From contig CAWHCD010000006.1 in NCBI GenBank assembly GCA_963828015.1, forward strand, positions 124,001-188,000: 64,000 bases of DNA. Reading direction: 5' to 3'. Shown here piece by piece: positions 45,062 through 54,411 of the stretch. Under the pieces are notes generated by a model. That model saw nothing but the letters and a program-made list of their open reading frames with translations, did not search any database and had not been told where the DNA came from. Source of the DNA: CAVPUA01 sp963828015. GTDB lineage: Bacteria > Actinomycetota > Actinomycetes > Mycobacteriales > Jatrophihabitantaceae. How positions within the stretch are numbered: position 1 is the first letter of the stretch; each line of letters opens with the position of its first letter. The translations under genes and the position numbers were made by a program.

Positions 45062-47062
45062 TCAGATTGTCTCGATGGCAAAGACATGAGCCGGGCGGGT
45101 CGGGGTGAGCCGGACGAAGTTGCGCTGGCCCCATTCGTAGCGTTCGTCGGCGAGCAGATCGTGCGCCCCGAAGCTGTCCGTCCAGTCCAGGCCGAGCGCG
45201 GGGAGATCGAGCGAAACCCATCCCTCGACCACCCGCTGCGCATCGGTACTGCAGACCACCAGCACGGTGTCGCCGGTGAGCTCGTCGCGCTTGCTGAAAC
45301 AGGTGATCGCGGTGTGATCGACGGAGTGGAACCGCAGGTTGCGCAACCACTGCAGGGCGGGGTGCTGCCGGCGCAGCTGGTTGAGCTGGGTCAGCAAGGG
45401 CGCCAGCGAACGCCCGTCGGCCGCGGCGCCGGCCAGGTCACGCGGTCGCAGCTGGTACTTCTCCGAGTCGAGGTACTCCTCCGAGCCGGGCCGCACCGGC
45501 AGGTGCTCGAAGGTCTCGAAGCCGGAGTAGACCCCCCAGGTCGGGGAGAGCGTCGCGGCCAGCACGGCGCGAATGCGGAAGGCCGCGGGCCCACCGCGCT
45601 GCAGGTATTCGTGGAGGATGTCCGGAGTGTTCACGAAGAAGTTCGGCCGCATGTAGGTGGCGGAGCCCACCAACTCCTCGGCGTAGGTCTCGATCTCCCA
45701 CTTCGAGTTGCGCCAGGTGAAGTAGGTGTAGTTCTGGGTGAAGCCGACCTTGGCCAGCTCGTGCATCATCGCCGGGCGGGTGAACGCCTCGGCCAGAAAG
45801 AGCACGTCCGGGTACTTGTCCTTGACCCGGGCGATGAGCCACTGCCAGAAGTTGATCGGCTTCGTGTGCGGATTGTCGACCCGGAAGATGTTGACCCCGG
45901 CCTCGATCCAGATGGTGATCACCCGCAGGCATTCGGCGTAGAGGCCCTCGGGGTCGTTGTCGAAGTTGATCGGATATATGTCCTGGTAGCGCTTGGGGGG
46001 GTTCTCGGCATAGGCGATGCTGCCGTCGGGTTTGGTCGTGAACCACTCCGGGTTCGAGGTCACCCACGGATGATCCGGTGCCGCCTGCAGGGCGAAGTCC
46101 AGCGCCACCTCCATGCCCAACTCGCGGGTGCGCTCCACGAACGCGCGGAAGTCGGCCATCGTGCCGAGCAGGGGATTGACGGTGTCGTGCCCGCCGTCCT
46201 TGGACCCGATCGCCCAGGGCGAGCCGACATCCCAGGATTGGGCGACCAAGCTGTTGTTGGGTCCCTTGCGGTTGACCTCGCCGATCGGATGGATCGGCGG
46301 CAGGTAGACGACGTCGAAGCCCATGTCGGCGACGTAGTCCAGGTGCTTGGTGGCATCGGCGAACGTGCCGTGCCGGGTCGGACGCGCGGGCGCATCCGGA
46401 TCGCCGGCGAGCTCGGCCCCGATGGAGCGCGGGAAGAACTCGTACCAGGATCCGTAGAGGGCTCGCGGGCGGTCGACCCAGATGCGGTACTTCGGGGTGG
46501 TGGTGACGAGTTCGCGGATCGGGAAGTCGTGCGCCAGCCGGGCCACGCCGGGCTCCAGCGCCGGCGCCACCCGGTGCCACACGTCCAGTGACTGATCTCG
46601 CAGGCCGGCGGCGATCAGGGCGAGTCGGGCCCGATCGGCCTTGGGCACGGTGCTGCGCGGCCCGGCCAGGCGCTCGAACAGCTGCGCACCGGTCTCCAGA
46701 TCGTTGGCCAGGTCGTCGGCGCCCTGGCCGGCGTCGAGCTTGACGGTGACCGCGTGCTCCCAGGTGGCGAACGGGTCGCTCCAGCCTTCGATGGTGAACG
46801 TCCACATGCCCCGCTCGTCGAGGACGACGGTGGTCTCCCACCGGTCGCTGCCCGGCGCGCCGGGAGCCAGGCGGACGAACGGGATCCGTGCACCGGAGGG
46901 CGTGCGCAGGGCGACGTTGGCCGCCACGGCATCGTGACCCTCCCGAAACACGGCGGCCGAAATCGGCACGTGCTCACCCACGACGGCGCGCGCCGGGTGC
47001 TCACCGATCACCAGGGAACTCACCGTCGGATTGACCGCCGCGAGTCCGATACGCCCTACCAC
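45062..47062 (-). CDS. glgE: Alpha-1,4-glucan:maltose-1-phosphate maltosyltransferase
   Basis: GlgE transfers maltose from maltose-1-phosphate to glucan ends. GTG 47062 (VVGRIGLAAVNPTVSSLVIG, 666 residues) is chosen because TACGGT lies 6 bases upstream and family similarity begins there; the longer open frame is not conserved. The N-terminal domain is followed by the GH13_3 barrel with the nucleophile Asp396 (NIFRVDNPHTKPINFWQWLI) and the acid Glu425 (LFLAEAFTRP). It is the first gene of the glgE-treS-mak-glgB operon and divergent from glgP. GlgE is an essential drug target in Mycobacterium tuberculosis. Confidence 0.97.
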   Translation of the reverse strand: MVGRIGLAAVNPTVSSLVIGEHPARAVVGEHVPISAAVFREGHDAVAANVALRTPSGARIPFVRLAPGAPGSDRWETTVVLDERGMWTFTIEGWSDPFATWEHAVTVKLDAGQGADDLANDLETGAQLFERLAGPRSTVPKADRARLALIAAGLRDQSLDVWHRVAPALEPGVARLAHDFPIRELVTTTPKYRIWVDRPRALYGSWYEFFPRSIGAELAGDPDAPARPTRHGTFADATKHLDYVADMGFDVVYLPPIHPIGEVNRKGPNNSLVAQSWDVGSPWAIGSKDGGHDTVNPLLGTMADFRAFVERTRELGMEVALDFALQAAPDHPWVTSNPEWFTTKPDGSIAYAENPPKRYQDIYPINFDNDPEGLYAECLRVITIWIEAGVNIFRVDNPHTKPINFWQWLIARVKDKYPDVLFLAEAFTRPAMMHELAKVGFTQNYTYFTWRNSKWEIETYAEELVGSATYMRPNFFVNTPDILHEYLQRGGPAAFRIRAVLAATLSPTWGVYSGFETFEHLPVRPGSEEYLDSEKYQLRPRDLAGAAADGRSLAPLLTQLNQLRRQHPALQWLRNLRFHSVDHTAITCFSKRDELTGDTVLVVCSTDAQRVVEGWVSLDLPALGLDWTDSFGAHDLLADERYEWGQRNFVRLTPTRPAHVFAIETI

Positions 47063-47174
47063 GGAAGAACCGTACCCACAGGTTGGTCCACTAAACAGCC
47101 CGGGGGCGGCCCAGTTGAAAGCGATTTCGGTCCTGTTTATGCATTGGTCACAAAGAGCCGATACCCTGCCCCGC
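47063..47174. promoter_or_regulatory. Divergent glgE/glgP promoter region
   Basis: On the minus strand TACGGT (plus-strand 47069-47074) lies 6 bases from the glgE GTG. On the plus strand TACCCT (47162-47167) lies 7 bases from the glgP GTG. Neither start has a Shine-Dalgarno, so both transcripts are probably leaderless. A LacI-type site sits between them at 47116-47129. Confidence 0.6.
47116..47129 (+). promoter_or_regulatory. Candidate LacI-family operator between glgE and glgP
   Basis: TGAAAGCGATTTCG matches 12 of 14 positions of the consensus TGAAAGCGCTTTCA and shares TGAAAGCG with the site before the sugar importer (6298). It lies roughly midway between the two predicted start points, so it could control both directions. 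Confidence 0.5.
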
Positions 47175-49721
47175 GTGAAGGCCTTACGACGTCTGACTGT
47201 CCGAGCCACGTTCCCGCCCGAGCTGACGAAACTGGGTGACATCGTCAGCAACCTGCGCTGGTCCTGGCATCCCGATTCGCTCGAGCTCCTCGAGTCCGTC
47301 GATCCGGATCTCTGGGCCTCCTGCAACGGTGACCCCGGCCGGATGCTCGGTGAGGTGAGTGCCGACCGGCTCGGCGTGCTGGCCCGCGATCGCAAGTTCC
47401 TGCGCCGCCTCGCCGACGTGCACGACGACCTGACCGATTACCTGACCCAGCCGCGCTGGTACCAGGAGCAGGCCGCCGCCCACAACGATTGGCCGGCCGC
47501 AATCGGGTACTTCTCGCCCGAGTTCGGCATCACCGAGGTGCTGCCGCAGTATTCCGGCGGCCTGGGCATCCTGGCCGGTGACCACCTCAAGGCGGCCAGC
47601 GACCTGGGCGTGCCGATCATCGGCGTCGGTCTGCTCTACCGGGCCGGCTACTTCTCCCAGTCGCTCTCGCGCGATGGCTGGCAGCTCGAGCGCTACCCGT
47701 CCCTGGATCCGCAGGGCCTGCCGATCAAGCCGCTCGAGCGAGGGGGACAGCCGGTCCGCATCACCCTCGACCTGCCGCAGGGTCGGGTACTGCACGCCCA
47801 GATCTGGGTTGCCTCGGTCGGCCGGGTTCCGCTCCTGCTGCTCGACTCCGACGTCGAGGACAACGACGCCGCCGCCCGCCTGGTCACCGACCGGCTCTAC
47901 GGCGGCGGCAAGGACCACCGCCTCGAGCAGGAACTGCTGCTGGGCATCGGGGGAGTGCGCGCGATCCGGGCCTACTGCGAGGTCACCGGGGCGCCCGCGC
48001 CGGAGGTCTTCCACACCAACGAGGGCCACGCCGGCTTCCTCGGCGTCGAACGCATCCGGGAGCTCGTGGCCCAGAACGGCCTCGGCTTCGACGAGGCGAT
48101 GCAGGCGGTGCGCGCCGGCACGGTGTTCACCACGCACACGCCGGTGCCGGCCGGCATCGACCGCTTCGACCGCGACGACGTCCGTGCGCACCTGAGCGGC
48201 ATCGAGGGCGTGCCGATCGAGCGGATCCTCGAGTTGGGCGTCGAGGCCGACCCCGACATCTTCAACATGGCCCACATGGGATTGCGGCTGGGTGGCAAGG
48301 CCAACGGCGTATCGCTGCTGCACGGCGAGGTCAGCCGCGGCATGTTCGCCGACCTGTGGCCGGGCTTCGACAGCGCCGAGGTGCCGATCACGTCGATCAC
48401 CAACGGGGTACACGTCTACAGCTGGATGTCGCGCGAGATCCTCGAGATCGCCGAGCGCGAGGTCGGTATGGACGACATGGAGAAGGGCGCCCCGTGGTCG
48501 GGCATCGACCGGGTGGGCGACGCCGAACTATGGGGTGTGCGACGCGCGCTGCGGGCCCGGCTGGTCGGTGAGATCCGCCGCCGGATCCGCGAGTCGGCCA
48601 AGCAGCGGGGCATGAGCGAGGCCGAACTGGGCTGGACCACCTCGGCCTTCGACCCGGACGTGCTCACGATCGGGTTCGCCCGCCGGGTGCCCTCCTACAA
48701 GCGGCTGACCTTGATGTTGCGTGATCCGGAGCGCCTCAAGTCACTCCTGCTGCACCCGGAACGGCCCGTGCAGATCGTCATCGCCGGCAAGAGCCACCCG
48801 GCCGATGACGGCGGCAAGCAGCTCATCGCCCAGATGGTGAAGTTCGCCGACGACCCGGCCGTGCGGCACCGCATCACCTTCCTGCCCGACTACGACATCG
48901 GCATGGCCCGCTACCTCTACTGGGGCGTGGACGTCTGGCTCAACAACCCGCTGCGTCCGTTGGAGGCCTGCGGCACGTCGGGCATGAAGGCGGCGCTCAA
49001 CGGGGCCTTGAACCTGTCGATCATGGACGGGTGGTGGGACGAGTGGTTCGACGGCGAGAACGGCTGGGCCATTCCCTCGGTGGACGGCGCGCCGGACCCC
49101 GACCGCCGTGATGACGTAGAGGCCGGGGCGCTCTACGACATCGTCGAGCACCAGGTCGCGTCGCGCTTCTACGACCGCGATGCCAGCGGCATTCCGTCTC
49201 GGTGGGTGCAGCAGGTACGGCACACGCTCACATCGCTGGGCCCCAAGGTGCTCGCCACCCGGATGGTTCGCGACTACGTCGAGCGCCTCTACGTGCCCTC
49301 CGCGATCGCGGCGGCCTCGCTGTCGGGCGACAAGTTCACCGGGGCCATCGAACTGGCCCACTGGCGCAACGGGGTGCTCGGCGCGTGGCCGGGAGTCTCG
49401 GTGGCCTACGTCGAGAGTCAGGTCGACGGTGATCCCGAACTCGGTGGCGTGCTGCATCTGCGCGCCGAGGTGCACCTGAACGGGCTGGGCATCGACGACG
49501 TGGACGTCCAGGCCGTCTATGGCAGCGTCGACAACGACGACCGGCTCATCGACGTGCGCTACCACTCGCTGGCCTTCGTCGAGGAGAGCGAGCGGATCGT
49601 GCGCTTCGAGGGCGACATCCCGTTCGAGCGCACGGGCTCCTTCGGGTACACGGTCCGGGTGCTGCCCAGCAACCCGAAGGTGGCCAACCCGGCCGAACTC
49701 GGAGTCGTCGCCACCGCCTAA
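47175..49721 (+). CDS. glgP: Alpha-glucan phosphorylase
   Basis: GlgP releases glucose-1-phosphate from glucan ends with a PLP cofactor. GTG 47175 (MKALRRLTVRATFPPELTKL after initiation, 848 residues) begins directly with the DUF3417 N-terminal domain of the actinobacterial and archaeal phosphorylase type; the longer open frame upstream is intergenic. The PLP lysine lies in LEACGTSGMKAALNGALNLS. Other motifs are FSPEFGITEVLPQYSGGLGI and the active-site HTNEGHAGFL. It is divergent from glgE. Together with glgX it provides the degradative arm of glucan metabolism. Confidence 0.96.
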   Translation: MKALRRLTVRATFPPELTKLGDIVSNLRWSWHPDSLELLESVDPDLWASCNGDPGRMLGEVSADRLGVLARDRKFLRRLADVHDDLTDYLTQPRWYQEQAAAHNDWPAAIGYFSPEFGITEVLPQYSGGLGILAGDHLKAASDLGVPIIGVGLLYRAGYFSQSLSRDGWQLERYPSLDPQGLPIKPLERGGQPVRITLDLPQGRVLHAQIWVASVGRVPLLLLDSDVEDNDAAARLVTDRLYGGGKDHRLEQELLLGIGGVRAIRAYCEVTGAPAPEVFHTNEGHAGFLGVERIRELVAQNGLGFDEAMQAVRAGTVFTTHTPVPAGIDRFDRDDVRAHLSGIEGVPIERILELGVEADPDIFNMAHMGLRLGGKANGVSLLHGEVSRGMFADLWPGFDSAEVPITSITNGVHVYSWMSREILEIAEREVGMDDMEKGAPWSGIDRVGDAELWGVRRALRARLVGEIRRRIRESAKQRGMSEAELGWTTSAFDPDVLTIGFARRVPSYKRLTLMLRDPERLKSLLLHPERPVQIVIAGKSHPADDGGKQLIAQMVKFADDPAVRHRITFLPDYDIGMARYLYWGVDVWLNNPLRPLEACGTSGMKAALNGALNLSIMDGWWDEWFDGENGWAIPSVDGAPDPDRRDDVEAGALYDIVEHQVASRFYDRDASGIPSRWVQQVRHTLTSLGPKVLATRMVRDYVERLYVPSAIAAASLSGDKFTGAIELAHWRNGVLGAWPGVSVAYVESQVDGDPELGGVLHLRAEVHLNGLGIDDVDVQAVYGSVDNDDRLIDVRYHSLAFVEESERIVRFEGDIPFERTGSFGYTVRVLPSNPKVANPAELGVVATA

Positions 49722-49748
49722 GGGCGGCGGGGCCCGGCCCAGATCGGC

Positions 49749-50279
49749 TCAGTGGCCGACGTGGGCCAATCCCTGCTGCAACAGCACACCCTGGCCGCCG
49801 GTCATCTCGGCCAGCAGGGTCTCGCTTCGGCACTCGTCCGGGGTGAACCAGTTCAGCTCCAACGCGTCCTGCTGGGGCTCGCAATCGCCTTCGACCGGGA
49901 CGACGTAGGCCAGTGACACCGCGTGCTGGCGCGGGTCGTGGAATGCCGTCACCCCCGGGGTCGGGAAGTACTCGGCGATGGTGAAGGGCTGCGGGCTCGG
50001 CGGCACCCGGGGCAACGCGAGGGGGCCGAGGTCCTTCTCGAGGTGGCGGATCAGGCTGGCCCGTACGCGCTCGTGGTAGAGCACCCGCCCGGAGACCAGG
50101 GCCCGGGTGATGTTGCCTTGTCCCGTGACCCGCAGCAGCAGCCCGACCGAGGTCACCGCGCCCTGGCTGTCCACCCGCACCGGAATCGCGTCGATGTAGA
50201 GCATGGGTAGGCGTTGGCGGGCCGCGTCCAGTTCCTCGGGGGCCAGCCAGGTGGCGTCAGACTGCGACGTAGTGGTCAT
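49749..50279 (-). CDS. Nudix-like (DUF4916) protein with degenerate Nudix box
   Basis: A 176-residue protein resembling the DUF4916/NUDIX family of actinobacteria. The Nudix consensus is Gx5Ex7REUxEExGU; here the matching stretch GRVLYHERVRASLIRHLEKD followed by LG keeps the first Gly, the spaced Glu and Arg but replaces the metal-binding EE pair with KD. The YIDAIPVRVDSQGAVTSVGL strand and ALELNWFTPDE C-terminal strand fit the fold. Pyrophosphohydrolase activity is therefore doubtful. The start is ATG 50279; a TAGAAA sequence lies 6 bases upstream but departs from TANNNT. It sits between glgP and glgX. Confidence 0.75.
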   Translation of the reverse strand: MTTTSQSDATWLAPEELDAARQRLPMLYIDAIPVRVDSQGAVTSVGLLLRVTGQGNITRALVSGRVLYHERVRASLIRHLEKDLGPLALPRVPPSPQPFTIAEYFPTPGVTAFHDPRQHAVSLAYVVPVEGDCEPQQDALELNWFTPDECRSETLLAEMTGGQGVLLQQGLAHVGH

Positions 50280-50340
50280 GCAGTCTTTCTAGCCGTTGTC
50301 CGGTCCGGCGTTGATCCGACCCGCCGAAACACGACCGCGA

Positions 50341-52467
50341 TCAGCGGCACACCCGCAGCAGCAGGCACATTCGCGGGTCGAAGTGCAGGTCCGTCCCGCC
50401 CGGGATCGGCGGACCGGGGTCGGGCTGGCCGCCGAAGCACCGCGTGTCGATCACGACCTCGTAGGAGTCGGCGTAGGGCGCGGCGGGCACGGCGAACGTG
50501 CACGCATCGTCGCCGGCATGCAACAGCAGCAGGTAGGAGTCGTCCTCGATCACTTCACCGCGCTCACCTCGGTGCCGCAAGCCCCGACCGTCGAGGTACA
50601 TGCCCAGGCTGCGCAGGCCGGAGTCGAACCAGTCGGCGTCCACGACCTCTCGCCCGCTCGGATGGAACCAGGCCAGGTCCTTGCAGCCGTCGCCGCCCGG
50701 AACCGGGCGTCCTTCGAAGAAGGCCCGCTGGCGCAGTACTGGCGAGCGTCGCCGCAACGCGATGAGCGAGCGAGTCAGCTCGAGCAGGTCCGCGCCCTCG
50801 GCCGTGTCTGACCAGTCCAGCCAGGAGGTCGGATTGTCCTGGGAGTAGGGGTTGTTGTTGCCGTCCTGGGTGCGCCAGCGCTCGTCGCCGGCCACCAGCA
50901 TCGGGGCGCCGGTCGAGAGGAGCAGGGTGCTCATCAGGTTGCGCGCCTGGCGCAGTCGCAACGTCCGCACGGCCACATCGGTCGTCTCACCCTCGGCGCC
51001 ACAGTTGTAGCTGCGGTTGTCGTCGGTGCCGTCGCGGTTGCCTTCGCCGTTGGCCTCGTTGTGCTTGCGCTCGTAGGAGACCAGATCGCGCATGGTGAAA
51101 CCGTCGTGCGCGGTGATGAAGTTGATCGACGCGAACGGCAACCGACCGTCGTTGCCGTAGAGGTCCGAGGAGCCGGTGAGCCGGTAGGCCAGGTCGCGGA
51201 TACCACCGTTGCCGTGGGCCCAGAAGTCGCGAAGGGTGTCGCGGTACTTACCGTTCCACTCCGTCCACAGCGGCGGGAACTCACCGACCTGGTAGCCGCC
51301 GGCGCCGACGTCCCAGGGCTCGGCGATCAGCTTCACCTGGGAGATGATCGGATCCTGGTGGATCGTGTCGAAGAAGCTCGACAGCTTGTCGACGTCGTGC
51401 AGTGAGCGGGCCAGGGCCGAGGCCAGATCGAAGCGGAACCCGTCGACGTGCATCTCGGTGATCCAGTACCGCAACGAATCGGTGATCACCTGCAGGGGGA
51501 ACGGACGCCGGGGGTCGAAGGTGTTCCCGCAGCCGGTGTAGTCCATGTACCGCGCGGGATCGTTGTCCTGGTGGCGGTAATAGGAGCCGTTGTCGATCCC
51601 GCGAAAGCTCAGGACGGGGCCGTCGGTGCCGGCCTCGGCGGTGTGGTTGTAGACGACGTCGAGGATCACCTCGATGCCCGCGGTGTGCAGCGCGCGCACC
51701 ATCGCCTTGAACTCCCGGATCTGGTTGCCCTTCTGCGATGAGTAGGCGCCATGGGGAGCGAAGAAGCCAAGGCTGTTGTAGCCCCAATAGTTCACCCGGC
51801 CCGCGGCCTGCAGGTGCGGCTCGGAGACGAAGTGGTGAATCGGCAGCAGCTCGACGGCGGTGACACCGAGGCGTTTGAGGTAGTCGATGGCCGCCGGGTG
51901 GGCCAGCCCCGCGTAGGTGCCGCGCAACTCGTCGGGGATGCCCGGATGCGTCATGGTGAAGCCGCGGACGTGCAGCTCATAGATCAGGGTGTCGTCCCAC
52001 GGCACGCGCGGGCGGTGATCGTTGCCCCAGGGGAACGCGCCGTGGATGATCTCCCCGCGCGGGACGTAAGGCGCGGAGTCCTGGTCGTTGTCAGCTCGCA
52101 CTGCCGCGTGGTCGGTGAACACCCCGTCGATCGCCCGGGCGTAGGGATCGATCAGCAACTTTCTCGGATTGTGAAACAGCCCCCGGGACGGGTCGTACGG
52201 GCCGTCCACGCGGAAGCCGTAGCGCTGACCGGGTCCGATACCGGGCAGATAGCCATGCCATACGTGGTAGGTCGAGTCGTCCAGGGCGATGTCGGTCTCG
52301 GTGCCGTCGGCGTCGAAGAGCGCCACGGTCACGCCGGTGGCCGTGGTCGACCAAAGGGCGAAATTGGTGCCTTCGCCGTCCCAGGTTGCCCCGAGCGGGA
52401 ACGGATTTCCGGGCCAGGCGCGGTCCAGGTGAGCGGCTAGCGAGGCCGTCGTCTGCTCTGGGCGCAT
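50341..52467 (-). CDS. glgX: Glycogen debranching enzyme
   Basis: GlgX hydrolyses alpha-1,6 branches of glycogen limit dextrins. I chose ATG 52467 (MRPEQTTASLAAHLDRAWPG, 708 residues); an earlier ATG at 52539 adds 24 unconserved residues. An N-terminal CBM48 domain (NPFPLGATWDGEGTNFALWS) precedes the GH13_11 barrel with nucleophile Asp347 (VDGFRFDLASALAR), acid Glu383 (LIAEPWDVGAGGYQ) and ITAHDGFTMRDL. GNGGIRDLAYRLTGS is another family motif. It complements glgP across the intervening Nudix-like gene. Confidence 0.96.
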   Translation of the reverse strand: MRPEQTTASLAAHLDRAWPGNPFPLGATWDGEGTNFALWSTTATGVTVALFDADGTETDIALDDSTYHVWHGYLPGIGPGQRYGFRVDGPYDPSRGLFHNPRKLLIDPYARAIDGVFTDHAAVRADNDQDSAPYVPRGEIIHGAFPWGNDHRPRVPWDDTLIYELHVRGFTMTHPGIPDELRGTYAGLAHPAAIDYLKRLGVTAVELLPIHHFVSEPHLQAAGRVNYWGYNSLGFFAPHGAYSSQKGNQIREFKAMVRALHTAGIEVILDVVYNHTAEAGTDGPVLSFRGIDNGSYYRHQDNDPARYMDYTGCGNTFDPRRPFPLQVITDSLRYWITEMHVDGFRFDLASALARSLHDVDKLSSFFDTIHQDPIISQVKLIAEPWDVGAGGYQVGEFPPLWTEWNGKYRDTLRDFWAHGNGGIRDLAYRLTGSSDLYGNDGRLPFASINFITAHDGFTMRDLVSYERKHNEANGEGNRDGTDDNRSYNCGAEGETTDVAVRTLRLRQARNLMSTLLLSTGAPMLVAGDERWRTQDGNNNPYSQDNPTSWLDWSDTAEGADLLELTRSLIALRRRSPVLRQRAFFEGRPVPGGDGCKDLAWFHPSGREVVDADWFDSGLRSLGMYLDGRGLRHRGERGEVIEDDSYLLLLHAGDDACTFAVPAAPYADSYEVVIDTRCFGGQPDPGPPIPGGTDLHFDPRMCLLLRVCR

Positions 52468-52632
52468 GGTCTGCAAACTGTATCGTGGCGGGGAGCCGCC
52501 TGATCGGGCAGCCGGGTCCGATATGTCCGGCCGGCTCACAGGAAGCGCATGGCTAGCGCTCAGCGTCCGACCAGATCAACAGGTTTAACTCATCTTCGAG
52601 GTCGACGATGACCTCTTGACGGAGGTGGACCG

Positions 52633-54327
52633 ATGAGCGAGGACAACGTGGACAGCGAGAACGTGAACTACCAGTCAGGCGAGAGCGCCGAGCAGGGCGC
52701 ACCCGAGAGCCACGTGTCTGAGCCGCAGGCGCCGCAGTTCGAGGCTCCCCAGACCCCGGTGGCCGCCACCCCTGAGGTCGTCTACCCGACCGCGGCCTAC
52801 TGGTCGGCCCCGCAGGCGCCTTACTGGCACGGTCAGGCGCCCTACGCAGGCCAGCCGACCCAGCCGACCCAGCCGGTTCAGCCCGTTCAGCCGACCCAGC
52901 CGGTGCCGGACTACAGCTCGCCCCACGCTGCCCCGTACGGCTACGGCCAGCCCTACGACCCGGCCGCCTACGCGTCCTACCCCCAGGCCCAGCAGCCCGG
53001 CCAGGCGCAATGGCCCTACGGCCCGTCCTACGCGCCGGTCGGCTACGGCCAGCCGTACTGGGCACCGGCCCCCGCGCCGGCCAAGCGCTCCCGCCGCCCG
53101 TTCGTGCTCGCCGGCGTCGGCGCGGCGGTCGTGGCCGGTGGCATCGCGATCGCGCTGACGCTGACCTCGGGCACCGGCACCATCTCGGGCAGCAGCTTCA
53201 ACTCCCTCGGCCAGGGTACGGCCAACTCCGGTTCCAGCAACGGTTCCAGCAACGGTTCCAGCAGCGGCAGCGGTTCCACTGGCGGCGGTTCGAGCACCGA
53301 CCCGTTCGGTGGCAGCGACCCCTTCAGCGGCGGCACCGGCAGCGGCTCCAGCGGTAGCGGCAGCGGTTCCACCGGCTCCGGCACCAACACCGGCAACGGC
53401 ACGGGGCTGGCCAGCGCGACCGCGGCTCAGCAGGTCGGCGTCGTCGACATCGACACCGTTCTGAAGTACCAGGGGGCGAAGGCGGCCGGCACCGGCATGA
53501 TCCTGAGCTCCAACGGCGAGATCCTCACCAACAATCACGTGGTCCAGGGGGCCACGAGCATTCAGGTGACGGTCGTCTCGACCGGCAAGACCTACACCGC
53601 GACCGTGGTCGGCACCGACCCGACCGATGACGTGGCCCTGATCAAGGTCGACGCCTCGGGCCTACAGACGATCAAGACGTCCAGCGCGACAGTCAACGTC
53701 GGTGACTCCGTTACCGGGGTGGGCAACGCCCAGGGAGCGGGCGGCACGCCGAGTGCATCGCCGGGAACGGTTACCGCGCTAAACCAGACGATCACCGCCT
53801 CGGATGAGAGCGGTGCCAACCCCGAGACCCTGAACGGCCTCATCGAGACCGACGCCGGTATCGAGCCGGGCGACTCCGGTGGCCCGCTGTTCAACGCGTC
53901 GAACCAGGTCATCGGCATGGACACCGCGGCCTCGGCCAGCGGCAACCAGACGGCCAGCCAGACCACCGCCGGCTACGCGATCCAGATCAGCAAGGCGATC
54001 GGCATCGCGCAGCAGATGGCCGCCGGCAAGGCGAGCAGCACCATCCACCTCGGCTACCCGGCCTTCCTGGGTATCGGAGTCTCGAGCACCAGCGGTTCGG
54101 GGGCCACGATCTCCAGCGTCGTGGACGGGCTCCCGGCCGCGCAGGCCGGCCTGGTGGCCGGTGACACGATCACCGCACTCGGCTCGGCCACGATCAACAC
54201 CGCGAACGATCTGTCGGCGGCGATGTTGACCCACGCGCCCGGTGACAAGGTGTCGCTGACCTACACCGACTCCTCGGGTGCCTCGCACACGGTGACGGTG
54301 ACCTTGGTCCAGGGACCGGCTCTCTGA
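52633..54327 (+). CDS. HtrA-like serine protease with PDZ domain
   Basis: A 564-residue membrane-anchored S1C protease of the PepD/HtrA type. The cytoplasmic N-terminal 150 residues are disordered and rich in Pro, Gln, Tyr and Ala, with QPTQPTQPVQPVQPTQPV repeats. One transmembrane helix (FVLAGVGAAVVAGGIAIALT, about residues 157-176) is followed by a Ser/Gly linker. The protease domain has His302 (ILTNNHVVQG), Asp333 (TDDVALIKV) and Ser415 (EPGDSGGPLFN), and a C-terminal PDZ domain (LGIGVSSTSGSGATISSV). ATG 52633 follows a strong GACGGAGGTGG site. It probably handles envelope protein quality control. A terminator follows. Confidence 0.94.
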   Translation: MSEDNVDSENVNYQSGESAEQGAPESHVSEPQAPQFEAPQTPVAATPEVVYPTAAYWSAPQAPYWHGQAPYAGQPTQPTQPVQPVQPTQPVPDYSSPHAAPYGYGQPYDPAAYASYPQAQQPGQAQWPYGPSYAPVGYGQPYWAPAPAPAKRSRRPFVLAGVGAAVVAGGIAIALTLTSGTGTISGSSFNSLGQGTANSGSSNGSSNGSSSGSGSTGGGSSTDPFGGSDPFSGGTGSGSSGSGSGSTGSGTNTGNGTGLASATAAQQVGVVDIDTVLKYQGAKAAGTGMILSSNGEILTNNHVVQGATSIQVTVVSTGKTYTATVVGTDPTDDVALIKVDASGLQTIKTSSATVNVGDSVTGVGNAQGAGGTPSASPGTVTALNQTITASDESGANPETLNGLIETDAGIEPGDSGGPLFNASNQVIGMDTAASASGNQTASQTTAGYAIQISKAIGIAQQMAAGKASSTIHLGYPAFLGIGVSSTSGSGATISSVVDGLPAAQAGLVAGDTITALGSATINTANDLSAAMLTHAPGDKVSLTYTDSSGASHTVTVTLVQGPAL

Positions 54328-54356
54328 TCAAGACCGCTCTGAACAAGATCCACGCG

Positions 54357-54386
54357 ATGGGCCCGAGGCAGCTGCCTCGGGCCCAT
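54357..54386 (+). terminator. Terminator hairpin after the HtrA-like protease gene
   Basis: A perfect 30-base palindrome forms two 15-base arms (ATGGGCCCGAGGCAG and its complement) centred at 54371/54372. It lies 30 bases after the stop codon and ends 25 bases before the next start. Confidence 0.85.
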
Positions 54387-54411
54387 TGTCGTCGTACGGT
54401 TTGATAGCGCT

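Noticed and set aside
45025..45243. Longer TreS starting within glgE
   Set aside because: GTG 45024 has a GGAGAG site 6 bases upstream and avoids overlap with the conserved end of GlgE.
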